DNA of 41,464 bases from Clostridiaceae bacterium (GTDB lineage: Bacteria > Bacillota > Clostridia > Acetivibrionales > DULL01): the NCBI GenBank assembly GCA_012840395.1, contig DULL01000009.1:1-41464 (forward strand). Direction: 5' to 3'. This document shows, in pieces, positions 37,101-41,464 of the stretch. The stretch's first letter is position 1. Each line of letters starts with the position of its first letter. The translations under genes were made by a program, and so were the position numbers. The notes below the pieces were generated by a model. It made no database searches. It was given only the letters and a program-made list of their open reading frames with translations, and was not told the origin of the DNA.

Positions 37101-39539
37101 CTTAAATGCTACATTATTAGTAGCCTTTAAATTTTCTACATATAGCCTGAAATCAATATCCAAACGCTGTGTAGGAGTTAGTCCGGTAATATAAAGTACA
37201 TCTGCTATTGATGATGACGATTGATCGTATATCTGAAGTACTTTATTATTACTACCTTCCTCCATTTGAACCGTAGCCTGGTTACCTGTCATGCCTGCAG
37301 GAAGAGCACCAATTAAATCTTTTTCAAAATCACGAACAGTTATAGTAGCTGGCTTGCTACCGGAAAGCTGCAGGTATTTGTTTCCTTCTTCTTCTTTTAT
37401 TATAGCCGTATTGGTGGCACTCTGGGTTATTAATATATTTTCATTATTGTATACTTCATCGGTTTCATAATTTTCAAAATCATCTGTAAATAGTTGCAAC
37501 TGATCTCCGGTTCCTTCAAGCTCACTTGGCGGTTCAGTAACCGTTACCACACAACTGTCCATCACATTACCTATACTAGCCGTAATCACAGCTGTGCCCT
37601 TGCCTACAAAGGTTACATAGCCATTTACCACATTTGCTACCTCCGGATTACTGCTGTTCCAAACTACAGGGGGGATAAAAATTGGCACAGGATTAAAAGT
37701 AAGAGTGAGCTGCACACCGCTGTCTCCCAAATAAGTGTTTATTTCACTCTCTGCAATGGACATTGTATATCCATATACAAGGCGTAAGTTATCAATATCC
37801 ACCCTGGAAGCACCGGTTTCACCAGCAGTAAATTCCAGTCTAAGCTTATTACGTTCTGTTTGTACTTCACTGGATGTATAAATATAATCCCAACCGGAAA
37901 TTGGTAATAATCCCTTTGGCGCAATTTTTGCATAAATCCGGTTTCCTAACATCATTATTCTGGCAGAATACCAAATATCCTTCTCAAGGTTCTTAACTAT
38001 TGCTTTTTGTACTGTTCCATTATATATTTGCTGTATGGTATCCGGACGTATCAGGGTCTCTGTATTACCTTTTTCATGTGAGAAAGATATTGCCAGACCT
38101 TCTTTCCCATTATTTGCCATCACGTTATCGTTAAAACGGAAATCAAATTCCAGGGAACAACTTTCTAAAACTTGATCTACAGAAGTAATGCTGACGCTTT
38201 TATTTTCCTCTTCATAGATACTTTCAAGGGAAAGGTACTTATTTCCTTCCTCCTCTGCTATTAATGCAGTGGAAGTTCCCTGGTTATCTACTATGAGAGC
38301 ATCGTTTACATATGAATCACCTGCTGTGAAACTTTCAAAATTATCTTCCAGGGCGATCATGGGAGCCATTGTGTCAAACATATCAGGAATTTCCCAGTCA
38401 GAAATCTCTGTGAAAGTTCCGCCAATAGCACGGATACGTGTATCGTAGTATATGGTAAGAATACGGTTGTCGTTTGTTAACATTGCTGAAGGATCCGCCA
38501 TATCTCTAAGGGAAGGACCACCGGTATATATAAGTTTTTCATCAGTACTGTTCCAGTCAAATCCTTCGTTTAAATAAATCATCTTGCCATAAATATACCT
38601 TGGTGTTGAAGGCTTCGCCCATGTGGCAAGTATACGGTTTTCATCAATTCTGATGAAGCCGGGTTGACTTAAGGGTTCTTGTATTCCAAGAACTTGCCAT
38701 GTTTTTCCTTTGTCATATGATACAAAGTAATGACCTGTTGGACGAGCTAATCCATAAACAGTATCATTTCCTACATATATCAGGGACAATTCACTCAAAC
38801 TACCCACTTGCTCCTTTGGAGCTATGGATATTTCTTCAGTCCAAATCCACTTGCCATTTCCTCCACGCACTCCGCGGATCAACCTGACAGTAGAACTTGT
38901 ATCAGATGTGGTGCCTCCGTAAACTGGCACAAGAATCTCGTCATCTTCAAATACAGCAATATCTCCTCTTTTCGCCAGCCAGGCATCCAGATCATTGCTT
39001 ATTACCTCTTGGGGTACACTCCAGGTTTTTCCGCCATCTCTGCTTTCACAAATATATACTCTGAGATACCTGTCAGTGGCATATCTTCTTGTAAAAAATG
39101 TTAATAGCACTGTTCCGTCATTTAGCAGTGCAAAATTTGGATCACGGGGCTCTACAGGGAACTCTTCCGTTCCAATACCATAACTCAATAATATATCTGA
39201 CGAAAGTATTTCTACGGGTTCGCTCCAGGTAAGTCCGTTATCTGTACTTTCCACCAGGCAAATTGTGCCGAATGGATATTCTTCACTGGGAGTGGAGTGC
39301 ACAGTGTTTTTATAAAATGCTACAAGCAATTTCCCGTTTGGTTCAGTTCCACCATAAACTTCAGCTGGTACATTGACAATGGCTGGGAAAAAAGGATAGT
39401 ATGGCGTTCTTGTTTTGGCTATAATAACATCAGGCTCTAACAAATGCTCTTCTGAGTCTGCGGCGAAAGCTGGCATAGCAGTAAGGATAAGCACCAGTGA
39501 CAAGATTAAGGATAATAAAGCTTTAAACCATTTATTCAA
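34146..39539 (-). CDS. Secreted multidomain sialidase-like SLH surface protein (1797 residues)
   Basis: The order is: signal peptide 1-26 (cleavage after AFA); sialidase-type beta-propeller about 35-395 with Asp boxes at 98-105 (STDNGLTW), 166-173 (SRDGGKTW) and 274-281 (SYDKGKTW) and RDPNFALLNDGT; a concanavalin-like domain about 398-592; a Big2-like domain 593-668; a second concanavalin-like domain split by an inserted one (about 690-1072, insert about 737-936); Big2 1073-1150; FIVAR-like helices 1153-1276; Big2 1280-1360; a Lys/Asp linker and beta-rich region; and three SLH repeats about 1613-1797. It should sit in the S-layer and act on, or bind, surface glycans. The FRIP motif of true sialidases is not seen, so substrate is unknown. 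The start is TTG, with GAGGTG 6 nt upstream. Confidence 0.85.
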   Translation of the reverse strand: MNKWFKALLSLILSLVLILTAMPAFAADSEEHLLEPDVIIAKTRTPYYPFFPAIVNVPAEVYGGTEPNGKLLVAFYKNTVHSTPSEEYPFGTICLVESTDNGLTWSEPVEILSSDILLSYGIGTEEFPVEPRDPNFALLNDGTVLLTFFTRRYATDRYLRVYICESRDGGKTWSVPQEVISNDLDAWLAKRGDIAVFEDDEILVPVYGGTTSDTSSTVRLIRGVRGGNGKWIWTEEISIAPKEQVGSLSELSLIYVGNDTVYGLARPTGHYFVSYDKGKTWQVLGIQEPLSQPGFIRIDENRILATWAKPSTPRYIYGKMIYLNEGFDWNSTDEKLIYTGGPSLRDMADPSAMLTNDNRILTIYYDTRIRAIGGTFTEISDWEIPDMFDTMAPMIALEDNFESFTAGDSYVNDALIVDNQGTSTALIAEEEGNKYLSLESIYEEENKSVSITSVDQVLESCSLEFDFRFNDNVMANNGKEGLAISFSHEKGNTETLIRPDTIQQIYNGTVQKAIVKNLEKDIWYSARIMMLGNRIYAKIAPKGLLPISGWDYIYTSSEVQTERNKLRLEFTAGETGASRVDIDNLRLVYGYTMSIAESEINTYLGDSGVQLTLTFNPVPIFIPPVVWNSSNPEVANVVNGYVTFVGKGTAVITASIGNVMDSCVVTVTEPPSELEGTGDQLQLFTDDFENYETDEVYNNENILITQSATNTAIIKEEEGNKYLQLSGSKPATITVRDFEKDLIGALPAGMTGNQATVQMEEGSNNKVLQIYDQSSSSIADVLYITGLTPTQRLDIDFRLYVENLKATNNVAFKVLNGEHTSASTAFWIRFTTDGGIQYYDGTAYKNVIDGTISINADKWHDIHVECFNTDATTGEAHIYIDGKYAGKALKTSQNGYGTNTANGVNGIYFLSNGRSSIDECFYIDDLLIAEPGSFSINADYHTVISGNYTNKFDFRFPQDSAVKLQISMLHKNKSNIAILSQKGIAIMDGTSRAAESNKNFEANQWYTWKSIRIGNSLFIKTWKKDQQEPAVWDVVYHDKSASVDDTFFRFTYLPSSETPELLDIDNFAIYKSVRINMSQETLTSMPNSTPVQLSVIVDPPITLPAITWTSSNPGVATVDENGFVSFHGVGNATITATLWNISCTCEVSVQEPVLADYSEVDAAIAEAAELVENDYTVGSWKYLQAVIDSVERGKLASEQNIVDGYAQSIRDAISSLVFAGQAALDEAKAQAMALNKDDYFDVSWNILVQALAMPETSNEEVIQKTAAILNAINALEPHRPYTIVLNHTYLSLPLGSFPVLLTATFEPELPVNLNITWSSDNDAVASVDQTGLVTVKGKGATLIRAKTSDQEAYCIVSVYEPYVSPPVIYIPDFGQDKKQDKVEDKDLGSKLTYDSPKREGDTTRIKAEVEATVKDGLAAALISEEDFIEVAEEVLNAAAKSGTSAFMEIKIASPDNSTEVEVVVPKKGLDVIADGNIDTLKITTSVAEVSFDSKAVSAISASASEPVSISVSSVDKADLKPEVQEVVGDRPIYDFTITSGDKVISDLGGGTATISIPYTPKAGEDLNAIVIYHITDEGELVLIAGCVYDAETGTLTFKLSHFSRYTVGYNKVEFTDTEGSWAKDYITYLSARNIISGDGTGRYLPGNNITRAEFTKILAGIAGIDTAKYKTSAFQDVDENAWYAPYVAWATENGIVKGYGNGLFGPDDYITREQIALMISRFASVQNYTLPETAEAIEFADSDKISSYAREAVEKVQRAGIINGRPSGDHIVFAPLDNADRAEAAKMVAILMQNMVK

Positions 39540-39977
39540 TTACAACACCTCTTCCCATGAGTTTTTTGGTTATATCCAGTAACTTATCAGGGTCAATACC
39601 GGTAGTTGCTTTAGAAATAAGAAATATTAGCAGTTCCTTTAGATTGGATATTTAAGCCGTTGTAAAAGATTAGTGTCCGATGATGGTACTCAAATTTATG
39701 ATTCTGCTTACTTTTTCTTTGACCACCCTCCCCGGTTAATCACAAGCTAATTATTAAATACATTTGTTTATATGATAAAATAAGATTCAAAATATTTAAA
39801 TAGGTCATATCTTACTTATGTATTGGGGCATTTTTTACCTTTAGAAAGAAGTGGAGGGACGGTTCTCTTTCATCCAAAGGCTTGCCTTTGGATGAAAGAG
39901 AACCGTCCCTCATCTTTGAAAATTCCACATTTCTTAAGCAGAAACTATGATTTTAAAGTATAAGAACCGTTACTCAC
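39540..39977. other. Gene-free 438-nt interval between the amidohydrolase and the SLH gene
   Basis: It holds the inverted repeat at 39854-39911, an AT-rich stretch (about 39740-39840) that may carry the SLH gene promoter though I cannot assign boxes, and, just before the SLH start, a 38-codon open stretch on the minus strand without a start codon (about 39535-39650). No gene is called. Confidence 0.6.
39854..39911. repeat. Perfect 28-bp inverted pair of the GGGACGGTTCT repeat (REPIN-like)
   Basis: The arms at 39854-39881 and 39884-39911 are perfect complements over a 2-nt loop. Each outer end is GAGGGACGGTTCT and the inner part contains CATCCAAAGGC. It lies about 65 nt beyond the amidohydrolase stop. 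It could stop transcription, but there is no T tract. Confidence 0.9.
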
Positions 39978-40751
39978 TTAAAGAGGTAGAGAAATCTTGC
40001 TACCCAGCAGACGAAGTGCGTTTTTCTGGAGTATATTAATTTTGTCTTCTTTGGAAATCAGGGCCCCTTCAATTCGTCCTCTTTGGAAAGCAGCGGAGTA
40101 GGTATCTGTTCCAAAAAGGATATGCTCTGATCCAGCTCTGCTTACAGCATATTCGATGACGGCATTTTTAGAACTGGCTACTCCAGAGGTATCCACATAG
40201 ACGTTTTTATGCTTCGCCTGGCATATGGCTTCCACATGTTCCACCGAACCAAGATGTGCAATTATCAGCTTCATATTTGGATAACGGTCGGCAAAAGTTA
40301 ATAGGTGCAGTGCTTGTGTCTCAGGATGAATCTGAACAATTGCGCGGTTTTCAGAAGCAAAGGAGAACACCTTATCTCCATAATCGAGGATGGAATATCC
40401 ATGATATGGCGGATGGAGCTTTATTCCGACGCATTTTTCTGTTTTAAGCATCCGGTAAGCCTGCTGGAAAGTTTCATCACGCCTGGGATCAATTACCACC
40501 CATTGATAAAGCCAATCGATCTCTCTTGCCTTCTGGAACGCATATTCATTTTCTTCCACAACATCTTCCGCAGAAATTACTCCGGCAAAGGTGGAACAAC
40601 AGGATACCGCGATACCCAGTTGATCATATACTCGTTTAAGATATTCGAGGGTAGGGTTATAAAGCTTCATATCTGCTTCTGTATCATGTGGTGAACCATG
40701 GTTGTAATGGCAATGAATATCTATAGCTAAAACTCCTGTAGATTCAAACAT
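39978..40751 (-). CDS. Amidohydrolase-family (metal-dependent TIM-barrel) protein
   Basis: A 257-residue hydrolase or decarboxylase of the amidohydrolase-2 type. Metal-site residues are visible in barrel order: H13xH15 (IDIHCH), Lys111/His113 (GIKLHPPYHG), His142 (QIHPE), His166 (IAHLG) and Asp216 (FGTDTY). Substrate cannot be inferred. Other family members cleave C-N or C-C bonds in small cyclic or aromatic acids. AGGAGG lies about 6 nt from the ATG at 40751. It sits between two SLH genes and is flanked by GGGACGGTTCT repeats on both sides, so it may be accessory DNA. It has its own promoter. Confidence 0.85.
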   Translation of the reverse strand: MFESTGVLAIDIHCHYNHGSPHDTEADMKLYNPTLEYLKRVYDQLGIAVSCCSTFAGVISAEDVVEENEYAFQKAREIDWLYQWVVIDPRRDETFQQAYRMLKTEKCVGIKLHPPYHGYSILDYGDKVFSFASENRAIVQIHPETQALHLLTFADRYPNMKLIIAHLGSVEHVEAICQAKHKNVYVDTSGVASSKNAVIEYAVSRAGSEHILFGTDTYSAAFQRGRIEGALISKEDKINILQKNALRLLGSKISLPL

Positions 40752-40824
40752 AGCTTCCTCCTATCAGTTAACTCACTTCGTAATTTACATCAATTCAGCT
40801 CCCGCTTATATATTATAATAATAT

Positions 40825-40854
40825 ATTATAGTAATAATTAAAATGGTATTTCAA
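40825..40854 (-). promoter_or_regulatory. Sigma-A-like promoter of the amidohydrolase gene
   Basis: On the minus strand TTGAAA (40854-40849) and TATAAT (40830-40825) are 18 nt apart, about 75 nt upstream of the start. The -35 box lies within 10 nt of the edge of the repeat at 40861. Confidence 0.65.
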
Positions 40855-40860
40855 GAAGCG

Positions 40861-40967
40861 GAGGGACGGTTCTTTGAAGCATGGGGGAAGCATGGGGGGA
40901 AGCATGGGGACGGTTCTTTTGCTTCCAAAAGCGCACCTTTGGAAGCAAAAGAACCGTCCCCATGCTT
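40861..40967. repeat. Composite GGGACGGTTCT repeat with a perfect 30-bp inverted pair
   Basis: A single unit (GGGACGGTTCT at 40863-40873) is followed by three tandem GAAGCATGGGG-type copies (40876-40909) that lead into a perfect 30-bp inverted repeat, arms 40900-40929 and 40938-40967 with an 8-nt loop. Each arm contains GGGGACGGTTCTTTTGC and then TTCCAAA. The right arm ends 5 nt from the stop codon of the second SLH gene. Confidence 0.92.
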
Positions 40968-40972
40968 TCAGC

Positions 40973-41464
40973 TTACTTCACCATGTTCTGCATAAGAATT
41001 GCCACCATCTTTGCCGCTTCGGCGCGGTCTGCATTGTCCAATGGTGCAAATACTATGCGGTCTCCTGACGGCCTGCCGTTTATTATACCTGCCTTCTGTA
41101 CCTTCTCCACTGCTTCCCTTGCATAGGAGCTTATCTTGTCACTGTCTGCAAATTCAATTGCTTCCGCTGCCTCGGGCAGTGTATAGTTTTGTACTGACGC
41201 AAACCTGCTTATCATTAATGCTATCTGTTCTCTTGTTATATAGTCGTCAGGTCCAAACAAGCCGTTGCCATATCCTTTCACTATGCCATTCTCCGTTGCC
41301 CAGACTACATATGGCGCATACCAGGCATTTTCATCTACATCCTGGAAGGCTGATGTCTTGTACTTAGCAGTATCTATTCCTGCTATTCCTGCCAGTATCT
41401 TGGTGAATTCCGCCCTGGTTATGTTGTTGCCCGGCAGGTACCTTCCTGTACCATCTCCGCTTAT
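40973..41464 (-). CDS. C-terminal part of a second SLH surface protein, 5' end outside window
   Basis: The frame is open from the window edge to the stop at 40973 and encodes about 163 residues: the end of one SLH repeat and two complete ones (NNITRAEFTKILAG, GIVKGYGNGLFGPDDYITREQIALM, DNADRAEAAKMVAILMQNMVK). The DNA is nearly the same as the last 492 nt of the 1797-residue SLH gene: about 15 mismatches by eye, no gaps, and nearly all transitions. Similarity stops at the stop codon. The domain attached upstream is unknown. SLH repeats bind secondary cell-wall polymer and hold the protein on the surface. Confidence 0.93.
   Translation of the reverse strand: MSGDGTGRYLPGNNITRAEFTKILAGIAGIDTAKYKTSAFQDVDENAWYAPYVVWATENGIVKGYGNGLFGPDDYITREQIALMISRFASVQNYTLPEAAEAIEFADSDKISSYAREAVEKVQKAGIINGRPSGDRIVFAPLDNADRAEAAKMVAILMQNMVK

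Noticed and set aside
40874-41126. Plus-strand frames starting with repeated Met-Gly-Glu-Ala-Trp-Gly
   Set aside because: They are made from the tandem GAAGCATGGGG repeat and continue antisense to the second SLH gene.

Overview
The window comes from a low-GC, spore-forming Gram-positive bacterium of the Clostridia. The evidence is a SpoIIP gene, HrcA/CIRCE heat-shock control, a single-chain glycyl-tRNA synthetase, a clostridial pyruvate phosphate dikinase, S-layer-homology (SLH) surface proteins, strong AGGAGG-type ribosome binding sites and sigma-A-like promoters. I cannot name the species. Every gene I can support lies on the minus strand, so transcription runs from high to low coordinates.

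Most of the window is conserved housekeeping DNA in tight operons. From the right: recJ-apt-relA-dtd-MBL hydrolase-hemZ-murI (33.9-25.3 kb; repair, purine salvage, stringent response, D-amino-acid quality control, heme and cell-wall precursor), then hisS-aspS from their own promoter (25.1-22.0 kb). Next is an ECF sigma/anti-sigma/two-membrane-protein operon (21.6-19.8 kb), then spoIIP, a small membrane protein, lepA and hemW (19.5-14.6 kb). The CIRCE-controlled chaperone operon hrcA-grpE-dnaK-dnaJ-prmA-rsmE follows (14.5-7.7 kb). The last run is yicC-remA-gmk-rpoZ-glyS-ppdK (7.5-1.3 kb).

The two ends are accessory DNA. At the right (34.1-41.5 kb) are a 1797-residue secreted, sialidase-like, multidomain SLH protein, a small amidohydrolase, and the 3' end of a second SLH gene whose last ~490 bp are about 97% identical to the first. 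At the left (1-764) is the 5' part of a REP-associated tyrosine transposase (RAYT, Y1/HUH family).

The most interesting signal is a dispersed extragenic repeat built on GGGACGGTTCT (complement AGAACCGTCCC). It occurs as single units next to the RAYT gene (about 952-1325) and between spoIIP and its neighbour (18.12 kb), and as long perfect inverted pairs flanking the amidohydrolase (39.85 and 40.90 kb). One RAYT gene, singlets and inverted doublets match the layout of a REP/REPIN-RAYT system, here in a clostridial genome and with an unusual core. A second signal is an unexplained structured intergenic element upstream of the ECF sigma operon, whose first 16 nt nearly match an element upstream of spoIIP. 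No tRNA, rRNA, CRISPR array or prophage was seen.
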